This document shows, one piece after another, positions 1-14,700 of a stretch of 64,000 bases of DNA. This DNA comes from Lichenostomus cassidix. Lineage: Eukaryota > Chordata > Aves > Passeriformes > Meliphagidae. Under the pieces are notes generated by a model. The model was not told the origin of the DNA, made no database searches, and saw nothing but the letters and a program-made list of their open reading frames with translations. Where the stretch lies: contig CM039183.1 of the NCBI GenBank assembly GCA_008360975.2, positions 41,531,850 through 41,595,849 of the forward strand, read 5' to 3'. A program made the position numbers and the translations under genes. Positions within the stretch are counted from its first letter, which is position 1. Every line of letters starts with the position of its first letter.

Positions 1-3000
1 AGCATTAGTCCTCCTACTGAAGGGTCTAACTAATAGGTCACAAATGCAGAAGACAAAAAGGGTATCATAATGATTATTTTACTCAATAGTAGCTGCAAAG
101 TCAAATAACTCCACTGCTCTATTCACTGAAAGTACTGCTTTCAAAATGCTATTTTTTTAGTGCAGAGTAAAAAACATGCCAACGAATAAAGAACTTGAAT
201 TGATATAACCTGAGTATGTTGATTTCCAAAAAACACTTGTACAGTCCTTGCATTGTCTGCAGTCACTCCCCCTCTGAAAAGTAACAAAATACAGCAGCAC
301 AAGAGCCAGGCAGCCCCATGAGTGTCCTACCGAATAATTCACCAACCAACCCACTCACAAGTCCCAGAATTAATTTTTGAGCTGAAAAAAAAGTGCTGTC
401 ATTGTACAAGAGTTAAAGAGCCTAGAGAGAAATGATTTAGTCTCCGGATGGGCAAGAAGAAATTTTTGCTTTATACACAGTATCCGTTTCCCTTTTATAA
501 CAAGTTTCCTTTCCGCTGCAGCAGAAAGCCTTCATGTAAATTCCAAGTACGCTATGTACATACCTAGAGGTACAAACACACATAGTAACACTCAGTACAG
601 AACAACACAGTAGCAACTAGAAAGACAGCATCCTGCAAAATTCCAATAGCAACCTAGCTTATTCAAGCCAAAAGCTGTCAGATATTAACCAGGACAGTCT
701 AAATCCAACTGAATTACAAACACAATGAACATGGCAACTACCACAGAAGAAAGTAATATGCTGCTGATTTTTTTTTCAGGAAATAGATGGCAGCCTATTC
801 AGAAATTAAGCATCATCGTGAAAAAGGGAAAACATCTCTCAACCAACCAGTCAAGGTTACTGATACAACTAACCAGAGATCTGAGAACTGCTGTTCAGAT
901 AGTCCTATGACTTGGCAGAACATCACTTGCAAGGAATTTCAGTCCAAGAGGCCACAGGGAAGGGAAGACAGCCCTTCCTCTCGAGCTGCACAGCTATGAT
1001 GAGAAGCATCCCACTTGATTTTTGGGCAGTATTAAATGAGCCTATTCTGTGCAGAAGAGACAGCATAGAATATCAAAGTAGCAACATGGTCAAAAAATCG
1101 TTGATATCACTGACAGGAAAAAAATTAATTATCCACAGTGTATTGAAATCACTGATGTGCACAAACTACAATGTTACAAGTTTCTTATGTCCAGAACAGT
1201 AACAACTAAAAAACATGAACTTCAGTTACAGTCAAAAATAGTTTGGAAAAGCAAGTTACTAACCAACATAGAATTTCATACAGCTATCCTAATGCACCAG
1301 GCAACAGAGAGGAAATGAGGACACAAAATGTGAAATAGTTCTGAAACTGCCCATTTCAGAGTCCCCAAAGCAGAAAAAATGCTTCATATTGAAGCTGAGC
1401 AGGGACCTTCCTTACCAGTAGCAAGCTGCAGCACACTGTTCATGGCAGAGGATGCCAATCCAGCTCTGTCTTGAAACAGAGAAGTCAAGAACACCTTTGA
1501 GGCTAATAAACCTCTAGAATAATGGATAGGGAGAGCCACCAAGCTTAAGTGGAAGTTGGTTTTGAAGCTGGGGGTGTGGGGGGAAATCAGCTTTCATTTG
1601 GAGAAAATGCATGTTTCCACTGTATATGTTACATGGAATCACCTGGTGGGTAGACAAGCAAAGTTTCTGTATAAAATTGTCACAAGAAAGATTCTTGGAG
1701 GACTGAAGAGTACCTTTCTGATGTCAAAAACCAAGTCTCACACTGAGCACAAAAGAGCAAAGAAAAGAAAAGTTAAGAAAGAAAAAAATACATAGTAAGC
1801 AAAGATTTCTTAAACTGTGTTTGAATTTTCAAGGGCAAATTTTGGGAGAATCAGATTCCAAGTGCTAAACTAAGGCTGTAGTTTGGCAAACACTTTAAAC
1901 TGGCATAAATTTGCATTGCTGCTGAAAGAAAGTCTCACCATCTGCCAGTCTCCTGTGCCAGCACAAACATCCGAACACTGAACCAGGAGCACTTCTTTTG
2001 CCAGTTTATTTTTCAGATGGATCAGTTCCCTAAACCAGTTCACAGGATGGCCATGTAAATACTTGTGCTGGCAAAGAGGAGTGACTATTTCTCCAGCAGT
2101 GCCAGCCCAATGTGTTCACTGAACTACAGCCTAACACACAGGGGTATGGAGAAGTTCTACCAGTCACAGGTGGTGCTCCCCACCCTCAGACACACTATAT
2201 TCACACCACACTTCAAAGTTACAATCACCACACAGCTGCCTCTCAGAAACCGGCATCTTTGTAATTTTCTCTAGTTGGAGAACCTGCCAGAATATCAGCA
2301 ATGTTAAAGCTGGCTGTAAACAAGAGTCTTTTCTGGATGCTGCTGTGCTTCTCAATCAAAAGATCATTTCCAGGAGAGACTCCAGTCTTCTGATCATCTG
2401 CTCCACCTGGGACCCAAAAGGCTTGTACATGAGGAACAACAAATCAAAACTATAGTCATCACATGTCAGGGCTCTACTCCAGCAGGGATTTAAGAATGTG
2501 TGGGCTGTTGTGGATCAATGAATGACTACACAATCCTTCGCTGACCAGCACACTCATCTACAAGAAAACATCACCAACAGAAACACTGCTGTCAGGGAAA
2601 GAACCAAGAGATAAGGATGAGCACTGGTCATGTTCTGTATCAAGGTCAAGCAACTCAAGTGAGTACTGGGAGACTGAGAGAGACCTACCCCTACTTTCCC
2701 ACAACTCAGTGACAAACCCAAACCCATACATGTGGTCATTCACTAGGAACCAATTAGATCAGTAAGTTTTCTACCAAGAAATAAATTCAAGGTATGATAG
2801 TGAAACAACTCTCCAGAATGATACAGAAGGATCAATGTAACCACACATGCCACAAGCAAATCGAAGGGAAGCACCCCACTTTACAGACATTCCTAAGCCC
2901 AGGTCTCCAGCCACAGCTCTTGGGTCATTTTCCTTTCTTCTACCAGAGTTTTGGCATCAGCATCATTTTCCAGTACCTGCTTGGTTGCCAAGCTCTTATT

Positions 3001-6000
3001 CTCTACTTCTTATTTTTCATTTGTCTTCTTATTGCCACACATGCTCACAGTTGTATTTTGCAGAATAAGATACAGTGAAAAGAACATCCATAAATCTTGC
3101 TTTTCCTTAGTAACATTAATCCAACATGTTTGTAGAAAAGATGCAACATAAATAAGGGGCAAGAGCAGAGAGCCTCTTCTGTCCAGTTTACAAAAAAGTT
3201 AACAGCAGGGTATGAGAAATCCACTCACTCTTGGAGAATTATTTTCTGAAGAAGCATTACTAACTTTTAAAGAATCTAATTTCATAGGGCACAGTCAGAC
3301 TAGTCTGAATCCAGAGTCCTCTAGGTCTTCAGAAAAGTACAGGATCTCCAGAGTAAGAGATGAGCAATTACAAGAAAAAGCAGAAAAGCAAGTTTGCACG
3401 ATGTGTAACAAAGCAAATTTTTAAGCTACAGGTGGCTGAGAAGCAGTGGGTGCAACTGGCCTTCTAGTAAAGAGAGGAGAACATTAAAATGTAGCAATTT
3501 GAATGGGATTGGTCTTCTGACAGGTTTCTAGGAGTGGGAATGAAGGAAAAACTAAAGGGATGTAACAGGGCCTGTCAAACTGTCTATTTAATCTCCTTGG
3601 AACAAAAGGCAGGGGGAAGGGTTTGGGAGATGGTTGGCACTGGTGAGCAGAGCAGAAACAGGAATAGCTGACAGATCAGATGTCTGGTTATATGGTGATT
3701 ATTAGGAACCCAGTTCACAACTGGGAAGTCACAGTATTAGTCCAGGACCAGTAAAGGATGTAAGCTTCAGACCAGCAGAGTCCACAATATGGGAAAGAGA
3801 AGGACAGCAAAAAAATCAAAAAGCTGCCCCCTCCCTTAACCCCTTCTTCATGCTCTGTATGGGGAAGGAGGAAAAACCTTCTCACCTGGGTGAGATTCAG
3901 GACAATTTCTTTTCCTTATTTTGATGAGTAGGTTTTTACCTCTACCGGCAATGTAAGAACAGGATAGGCAGGAAACAGAAATACATGTATGCACAAATGT
4001 GGCAACTGATAAGAGAAAGGAAAAAAGAATTTATGAAAAGATGAAAAGAAAAAACTAGAAAATAACAGGAAGTAGGAGAAAGACAGTAGACCTCACATAT
4101 GCAAGTATGTGCCACCATCTGCTAGAAAAAAGAAGGAAGCAGAGAAGAGGGAAGGGAAGAAAGAGAACAAAAGCAAGGAATGCAGTAAGTCAGGACTTCC
4201 AAGATGAGTAAATAGTTAGCCATTCTCTTACACTTTCTTCTGTCTGTCTCCACAAATCTCAAAGGTACTTGGCTAGCTTATACTTACTGCAGTATAGACA
4301 CCTTTCAGGCTGGAAAGTAACCTGCTGACACTCAGGACTAGGTAGAACCACATCAGTTTAAGTAGATCAATTCTAGGTGGCCCAGGTAGTTTAGAGAAAA
4401 CACCTATCAGAGACTTTAAAATGTAAAATCTCAGGTGGATCACTTAACATTTTACCTTATTTCACGTCCTTTAGCTTAAGAGACTGGGCCTGGTAAATGT
4501 AAATGAGTTTGAATTAGATCCTATTAACACAACATAGCTTTTCCCCTGACAGGTAGGTTTACAAGCCAAGAGATTAAGGGTATGCACCTCAGACCCATTT
4601 TTTCTTGCCCTTTGATCCACTGCTTCTATAGTTTATAGAAGTGATGGCAAGTTCAATGCCAATACCACCAAGGGGCTACAGATTATATACAAGTTGTCTG
4701 AAGTGATACGCTAGGTATAATCTGCTGCTGTTTATGCAACTCTAGTATAAATCTGTGAGAATGAGTGAGTTTTCATTCTGCTTTTGCTGAAATCTTAAGG
4801 AACTGAGCTTTCCTGCACACTAAAAGAACTGACTTTTGTGGGGAAATAAGAAAGAGAAGGTGAGAAGACAGAAAGTAATGCATTCCTGTGCCACCAAGGA
4901 GTAAAGTATTGCACTTTTACTGACCTGATCCCTCCACCTGCTCTGATCCCCCAAATACAGAGGGATTTCAGCAGCGAATGAAAACCAAGTAGGAATGTAA
5001 ACTATAGTAGTGCAGGAATTGCACGCGCGATTCAGGACTGCAACTCCAAAAGCCCTTTTCTAAAGCCCTGGCACCTATTCTTTACAGAAGCATACCACTG
5101 CACATAAAACCAGAAGTGGTATTCCCTTTTGCTGCATAAAATTGAAATCCAGCAAAACCACTGATATTTTTAGAGTGCAAGTTTGAAGCCTTGAAGAGAT
5201 TTAAGGCTGCCTGAAAGATAAGTTGGCTTAGAAAAGTCCTGCAGAGATCTATGAGGACTCTAGATCATGTTCCCATTAAAAAGTTTTAGCACAGTACTGG
5301 TTCAACTGAAGAAATGCAAAGACAGCATTACAAAAAAAAGAAAAATTCCCACCCACTTTTCTTTATCATGGGAGTTTCCCGTGCCCTGAACAAATCCAGG
5401 GCTGTTTTTTGCCTTCCAGTTTCTCCCTTCCTCCCTCCCGCAGCTTCCTAGCAGCTGAGATTCTGCAGCTGCAGTAACAACAGTCCATCTGTGACAGTGC
5501 AACCACCTCGGCAGGATGATTCCTACCATTTCACTGGCTTCCTTATGCTTTAACAGAGGTAGTAAAGTGTGAAGGGGCTTCACCCCTCTTCTTTTTATTT
5601 TTTAACTGAAAAGATACTGATGAATATTCATTACTAGTCCTCTACCAAGGGCATGAATTTTATTTAAAGGACTGGAAGGGAATCGCAAATTAGGCTAATA
5701 TAATGGGAGATTTTGACTCAGTTCTCTGGTCTCAAAATAGAGCTAACGAGTAAGATTTTTGCAGAAAAGTGACTTGATGATAGCAAAATAAAAACTGTGC
5801 TGAAAGCCACTCTGCTCCTTATGGCTGTGACTCTGCTGCCTGCTGCAGCACCACTGCCAGAGGGCCGTACTGTAACTCATGGGTTTATCGTGCCACGGGG
5901 GCATTTGCTCACTGATGCGGGTCTCCTGCCCACATCTCTAAGTCCTGCACCTGGCAGGCCACATCCTGAGCCAAGGCTTACCAAAACCCAGCCCATTCAT

Positions 6001-6126
6001 GCGAGCCTACAAACGCTATGCTCAGGCAGTTCCAAGCTCCCCAGCCAGCGCTGCTGCCGGGACACCTCGCAGCCAGCCCCCGCTTCCCAGAGCTCATCAG
6101 GGCACTGTTAGCCAGTTTTTTTATTG

Positions 6127-7844
<1,718 letters not shown>

Positions 7845-7912
7845 TTATGTAAGGAGGCGGGCGGGAGCGGCGCTAACGCGGGCCCCCGCCCGGCCGCGCG
7901 GGGAGGGAGCTC

Positions 7913-8260
7913 TCACTGCATCATGGCCGCCCGGCTCCGGCTCTGCCGCGGCCCCCGCCGCCCTCCGCCTCCGCCGGCCCGCGGCCTCCTCCGGGGCGGC
8001 CGGGGCGCGGGGGCCCGCGCCGCCCTCCCTGCGCCGCTAACGCCGCTTAGCGCCGCCTCATTGCCGCCCCGCCGGCGGCGGAACGGCCGAGGGGGAGCGG
8101 GGTGGCGCGGTGCGGGCTGCCTTCCGCTCCCCGCCGGCCTCTCTGCCCGGTGCAGCACGGGCCGGCGCGGCCGCCGCCTCTCCCCGCCGCGCCTCCGCCG
8201 CTGTGCCGGGGCGAGGAGGAGGAGGCGCCACTCCAGCGGCCCGCTGTGCACGTACGCCAC
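7913..8260 (-). other. Possible upstream ORF(s) in the EGLN1 5' leader
   Basis: A 115-codon open frame begins at 8260 and ends at 7913, 111 bases before the EGLN1 ATG. Its last three codons form a minimal Met-Met-Gln-stop ORF of their own from 7924, preceded by GCGGCC. The peptide is Arg/Pro/Ala-rich and resembles no family I know, so it is best read as a possible translational control element rather than a protein gene. Its relevance depends on where transcription starts. Confidence 0.3.
8249..8254 (-). promoter_or_regulatory. EGLN1: Putative hypoxia response element
   Basis: Read on the minus strand this is TACGTG, followed directly by CACAG (TACGTGCACAGCGG). RCGTG is the HIF-binding core, and CACAG matches the HIF ancillary sequence seen next to several HREs. 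It lies 447 bases upstream of the EGLN1 start codon inside the CpG island. A functional HRE a few hundred bases upstream is described for human PHD2, where HIF induces its own inhibitor. Orthology to that site is my inference. Confidence 0.6.
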
Positions 8261-8720
8261 TTCCAGCCCGCCAGCGCCGCCGGCGCGTCAGGCGGGCGTG
8301 GCCGGGCGGGCGGGGCCGGGCCGGGGCCGCCCGCGTCTTCCGCGCCGCTTCGTGAGGGGCTGAGAAGCACCGCCGCAGCCGCGGGGCCCGGCCCCGGGCG
8401 CATGGACAGGCCTCGGGCCGGGCCGGCCGCAGCGCTCCAGCTGGGATAGCGCCCTTCCCCCCCGCAACGAGCGGGGCCTTCCCGGCAGGGACAGGGGAGA
8501 AATTGCTGGGAATTGCTGGTTTGGGCTGCTGGGGCCGTCCCGTCGTCGCTGGGCAGGTCGCTAATCCGTGGGTGGCCGTGACCCCAGTGGCGAGCTGCCC
8601 CTCCGGGGTGGAGGCCTGTCGCGGGTGAGGCGGGGGCACCGGGGAGCAGCGGGTGACAGGCAAGCTGGGCACTGTGCCTTGAATGACAGGCAGGGTGGCG
8701 GCGGCGGCACTCGGCCACTG

Positions 8721-11700
8721 TGGTGGGCCAGGTTTTGTCACTCCCGTAGGCCCCAAAATGTTCCCGCCGGATAGTTGGTAGAGCTGGAGAGACATGTGCT
8801 GTCTCCTTCATAAAAAACACGTGGCTTGTGTCCCGCCTAACTCGGTGGTAATGAAGGCTGGAGCTAGGCTGTTTTTTACAGAAAAAGGAAAAAGCAGGAA
8901 GAAGGAGCCAGTTCATGTAGCTGCCAAAACAAGGAGAGGCCAGGAGTTGGGGCCTGTGCTGTGATGAACATGGCAAAGTCCCTGACAGGAAAAAGGAAGC
9001 TCGTTTGGCAGAGCAGTGCCGGTGGAGGGACAAAGGTCCCAGCTCAGTCACGTCGGTTGTCAGAAGGCTCATGGGGACCTGGACTCCTCTGAGGTGATGT
9101 TTAAGCTCCAACTGATTCGCTTAACCGTGGCTTTGCTTGCCTGGTATAGTTTAGGAAGAGTGGCGTGCATTCTGCTGTTTCCTGCAGTACAGCCCAACAT
9201 GGTGGTTGGTGCTTCAGAGTCTTGTGGTAAGGTGGAGCAAGGATTCCTCCTGGCCTGGGTGTTCTCAGAGAGCCATTTGGTGAACAGACAGCAAGTCTCC
9301 GCTCCATGGGCTGGGCTGGTGAGACACAATGCATATCCATTCTAAAGCTGAAGAAGTGTAAAGTACATGAGCCAATATGAATCTTCTGTTTGGTAACCCA
9401 GAGGCTGCCACAGGCTTTCATGTGACTTTGGAAAAGTGACTTGTTCTCTGCAGTAGAAGAGGAATACTAATGCTTTTGTGATATTTAAGACTGTAATATA
9501 CTTGTATTATAGTGAGATGGCTTTATGTATGCAATTAAAATGGTTTCGTTCTTATCTCTCCTATAGAACTGTATTTAAGATTGATTGGCATAGTGATAGG
9601 ACTTGGAGGAATGTTAGGCACTGAATGTACTGTATGAAGGATGTAGGAGAAACAAATTGTGCCAAGGCTACAAGTGCCTGTGGTACATACATGAAAAATG
9701 AGAAGGAAAACAGGGTGAATTATTAGGCAAAAGGGTACTGAGGGGACAAGGTCATGAAAGCCCAGTGGATACAATTTCAAGGTGAATATGGCCAGCAAGC
9801 TCCAAGGGTGAATTGAAAACAACAACAAAAAAAAAGGTGCCAAATGGACTGGAAAAGCTGGAAACTAAAAACAAAGTTCCAGATTAGTAATTTCTTTGTG
9901 GTAAGAGCAGAAGGAAGTGGATTAAAACCAAGTTTTTTAAGTCCAGAGCATTAAGTGGACAGATTTTTAATGTAGGTTTAATTAGAGTTTTTCCTTCAAC
10001 TATAGGAATATGAGGGATGAAATACTAAGCTTAGGTATTCCTCTAGCTTGCTTTAAAATGAGATGAATTAAACTGATTTCCTTGGACTTGCAGCATTGTT
10101 AAACTGGGCTAAACGAGAAGAGAGTCAAAGCTGTTATTTTCAAAAACTTCAGAAATGCAAACAGTGATGTTCTGCCAGGTAGAGGCTGAAGAGTTAAAGA
10201 CCTTTTGCATTTGTTGTGTACTCCTTCAGCAAACATAATGGAGATGAAAGTCACAGACTTGAAACTCAATCATCCAACCACGAAACAACTAAGAAAAGGA
10301 CCAAGTCACAAGTATGGTGCCTGGCTAAAATCTAATGATAGTTATTAATTTACAGGCTAATTTGGCTTCAAAAGACTTCTGTTCTTTCCCTCTCTTTTCC
10401 ACATGTCTTTTGGGATGCAATTAAAGGTCTTAGTTTTCACATTTGCTAATGTGCTAAGCTACTTCAGCTTGTCTTGACATCATACTTTTTCACAGCATGG
10501 TCAACAGATACACCAAGTTCAACAAAACCCATCTTTGGGTTTATGAAGCATTTGCCATATTTTATGATTACAGCACGCCGCCAGTGACACAAAACAATTT
10601 AATGAAGGTTGTTTTACAGTGACAAAGCTGTGTTGAAGAGTGGTGGTGGTGGTAAGGAAACTCAGGAAGACAATGAGTATTGATATTACAATAGTGTCTG
10701 CAACATGCTAGAAATGCTTTCCAAGCATATAAAGACTCTATTCATTGGCAAAGAGCTTCTTCCTTAAAAGACAGTGTAAGAACGAAGCAACATATGGTAT
10801 ACAAAGGAAAAAGATCAATATGATAGTTGCCAGAACAGAGGAGGATGGGACTTCCTTCTTTTTCTTTTGGGCTGGTTTCTCTCACTTGCTTCCCAATGGT
10901 GGCCTTTCCAAGATAGCTTATTTCTTGTCTGTGTCAGTAGTGGATGTTGGAAAAGAACTTTACTGGTTACTAGGTAATGGTGAGACATACTGCTTTGCAG
11001 AGAATGCAGTGAAAAGTCTTTAAAATTAAATACCAGTCATAATGAGGATGTTGTGGGATAAACTTAGTGCAAGGTCATAGGTTTTTATCACCACTTAGAT
11101 ATGGATCTGATGTTTATTAGAAAGGGGGAAAAAAAAGGATGGTCAATGAATAACTTTTCTGTTTTTATTAAGTAATAATAATAGCTGCATTTATACCATG
11201 CTTTAGGTAGCTTGTGTGCTGCAGAACTGACATTATACAAGCAACCAAAAAGAATCTTTGAAGCCCAGGGAGAAGGGGAATGCAGAATAACAACATTATA
11301 GAAGGTTGTATGTCAGTTTAGATATAAAGTTTAAATGAAAAGTAATCTCACGTTGAGATAGTTTTGCTGTGAACAGGAAAAAAGTGGTTGGACTCCAGGC
11401 TAAGTTTTTCATTGCTGCCAGAAGGCTTCTTGAAAGCTAGACGTGCTCCTGAGGTGGTCGTGCAAGGCATCAGTGAGACAAATGTTTGTACACAGCAGTG
11501 TCATAATTAAAATTCAGAACTTGGGGGATTGTAGCATTTGCTCTCTTCCACCCAGACCACTCCACCATGCTCTTCAGCCTGACTGCTGCTATTCCACTTA
11601 GACCATTATTCACTGGTCTCAACATTGCCATTTTTCAGGCTTGCTTTTCATACTAGCAAGTGAACTGTAACAGGTTTGCAGCTTTTCCAAATTAAAGGAG

Positions 11701-14700
11701 AGAACTGTTTGTCTGAGTTGGATTCTCTGTTAAACTCACTTCCTTTCTAATCAGGACAAAGTGTACAAAGTACCTCCACAAGGCTATGCAAGTGCTCCTT
11801 TGTTGAATGCACTCTATTTTCCTGAGATACTCAAAGGGTTAGCATGGTTTATTCATCTCCCAGATACCTCCCCTGGCCTCTGTCTCTGCAAAGTGAGGAA
11901 AGGGTCACCCATTAGACGTGATCTGGAAGGTGTGGAGTTATTTCCTGGTGGGACTAGTGCTGACCAGTACAGAGGAGCACATGACCAAACACAGGGTCCC
12001 CTAGAATCACTTGGGCAGCATAATCTAAAAGGGGTCTCAGAAATTTTCAGGATCCAGGCTTTGATATGCCAAGAACTTGGTGGTTTTTTTTCACAGTATG
12101 AAGTGGCAAAGACACTTGGGACAACAGAGAATGTGGCTCAGAGCCCTGAAAATAATCTGCATTTCCCTGTACCATCTCTCATCCTGCTTAGTGTTTGTTG
12201 ATGCCATTGCAGAGTTTTCCTAAAAGTTTTTGCTGAAATTAAAGTAATAGAATAAGTTGGTTGTTTATCACCATCATCATGGTCTGATGTTTAGAAGGAA
12301 AAACCTTTCATTATAATCTGAGATTATAAGGGTTGGACTAAATTATAAGGTGAATTATTCTCAATTACTTTATGTAAACTTGTGTTTAATACTGTGTTTA
12401 ATATTATGAGATTCCTCCAGGCTCTTTAACTAAAATTGCTTTTGCTGTCCCTGAATCTGTCTGAAATTATATGCATTTTCATATCTGGGAATATAGCCTG
12501 TTTTTATTACACCAAAAGTATGGTTAGGGTTGATCCAGAGAGATTCATCCATATTAAAATTTTTGTCTACTGTAATAATTTTATTCATGTTTAAGGAAAA
12601 TTAATTATGTTAGTGAAGTACAAAACAATGGGGCTTTTTTCCTTTTTAACTGAAAATTCTGCTTCCAGATGTCTGTATCTGTAAAGCTATGGAAATGCAG
12701 CATAGCTTAGAAACTGCTCAAGACCAACTCATTCCAGTTTTGTCCTCATTTTAAACTTTGTACCATGGAAAGTTCAAAAGCTTTTTTTTCACATTGTTTG
12801 TAAGATTTCTCCAGAGGGAGTATTTCTGGCTCTGGTTAGAAAAGAACTCCTTGTCTTGCTAAAGATTGACAATTATGTACATTTTTGGCCTCTAACTTAA
12901 GCAAGCCAGCAGGGCCCTCAGGGTGCTTAAAGTCCAGTTACGAACAGAAAGTTACTTTTAAAGAACAATTTTTTTTAACCATTTGAAATTCATGCACTGA
13001 TAAGCAGTTTTGGGGGGCAAAAAAAGATTCCTGTTTTTTCTGTGTGTAGGTCAAATTAATCTGAACTGCTCCAGAAACTTTTCTCGATTTTGGTGCAGAC
13101 AAGTCTTCCAGAGTGAGAACAGGGGACTCCAACATGAAGAAAGTCCAGCGCTTCGTAGCGCCACAATCATAAAAAGACCTTTTCATTCTGCATCTGATAT
13201 GTGCTTCCTGCCCCTCTGTCATCATGATTCAGCATCGTGACATGCTGAAAGATCATTAAGGTGGAAACAATGCCGAGCAGTGTTAGGATGATGTGACCTG
13301 CCACGATTATTTTGTGTGTACCTGATTTATTGCACATCATATTTTCTCTTTCCTCATTTTTCGGCTGCCAGGCACGTAGTTCTTACTTCTGCCAGTGCCT
13401 GGTCTTGTATTTGAAAAAGAGGACAGGGATGCCCTGGGGCGTAGGCAAGGACAGTTTGCCCTCTGCCCCTTGGTTTGGGAAGCTTGAGAACACCTCAGAT
13501 CATGCCTTGCAATATGTCGTGCTATTTAATGAATTACAATATTCACTTTTCTTTTTTTTTTTTTTTTCTGATTATGTAGAAACAGTTACCCAGAGCTTGA
13601 GAGAGGAACTCAAGAGCTGTTCCTGAAACTATGAAGACATATTTGTTAAATAACTGGACATTTTATCTTTGGGTGAAGCTGCAGTTTCTTTTCCCTTTCT
13701 CCAGATGACTAGCATGATTTCTGATATCCCTAAACTCTTTTTCTTATGGAGGCAGTTGTACAGGTGGAGGAGATTCTAAGAAAACAGTGATCTTAAAGCA
13801 TTTACTGCTATGGAAAGAGCGACTTGTCTCGGTAATTCAAGAGAGGAAGGAAAAGATAACAGTGAGAGAGGTTTTGAGCTGACTAGGTTGTATTCCTCAG
13901 TAACACTTAGCAGTTTGATTTTTGTTCTTTCTTTTTGTGATGAGGCAATTTCTTGAGAAGAATGGGGACAGGCTTCATTTTTGTTTGTTTTCTGAGTTCT
14001 TTTCTTGACCAATGGGGATATAATATTGCAGCTCATGTTGTGTTAAAACTATCAAGATAGCGCATCTGTCCTGAAAAGCTCACCTTTGCCAGGACTGGCT
14101 ACACACAAGCACTGTGAGCCTGAACCCCAAAGAGCCACCGTAGTCTAGGTGGACTCAGTACCGTGTTTCTGTCACTACCCATTCCTCCTTCTGCCAGGAC
14201 AGTACCTGTGTTCCCATGGTCCCCTCTGATGCCTAATATGATGCAAGGTCCTGTCCCTCTCCTGCCATTGCCCCCCTCAGTGCCTACCCCATCCCAAGAG
14301 CTTTGTGATGCTTATTCTTGCCTTTCTGTTCTTCCCAAAGACACAGGATTTTACTCAGTGCCCTTCTGTTTGCCTTCAGTGCTCCTCTTGTGCCCTTCTG
14401 CAATGCTCTGTTGGTACATTTAAGACATGGCGTTGAGTTGCTGCCACCAGAAGGGGTGGTTCTGCTCCCTCCAGAGCTGTGCTCCTTGGCATCACTCTTG
14501 TCAAGCCCTTTGGTGAGTCAGTTCAAGAGAGTAGTTTTCTGTTGGATTAACAAGTTGGATCAGCTTACCAAGTGGTTAGATGTGGTGCAAGAGAGGGTGT
14601 GGACCAGCAGGGCTAGAAGTTGGAGAGGGAAAGGCAGGACCACCCAAGTCAGAATAGTAAGCTGACTCAGTCACGTCATGTAACTTCACTCTTATTTACT

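Noticed and set aside
5015..5035. GCACGCGCGA in EGLN1 intron 1 as a possible CpG element
   Set aside because: Isolated few CpGs with no surrounding CpG density.
5797..6111. 104-codon ORF with a signal-peptide-like N terminus in EGLN1 intron 1
   Set aside because: Antisense in an intron, no family resemblance, no upstream promoter, and it is not longer than chance frames elsewhere in the window.
14444..14459. CCACCAGAAGGGG, a partial CTCF-like match
   Set aside because: At least two mismatches at informative positions; too weak to list as a site.
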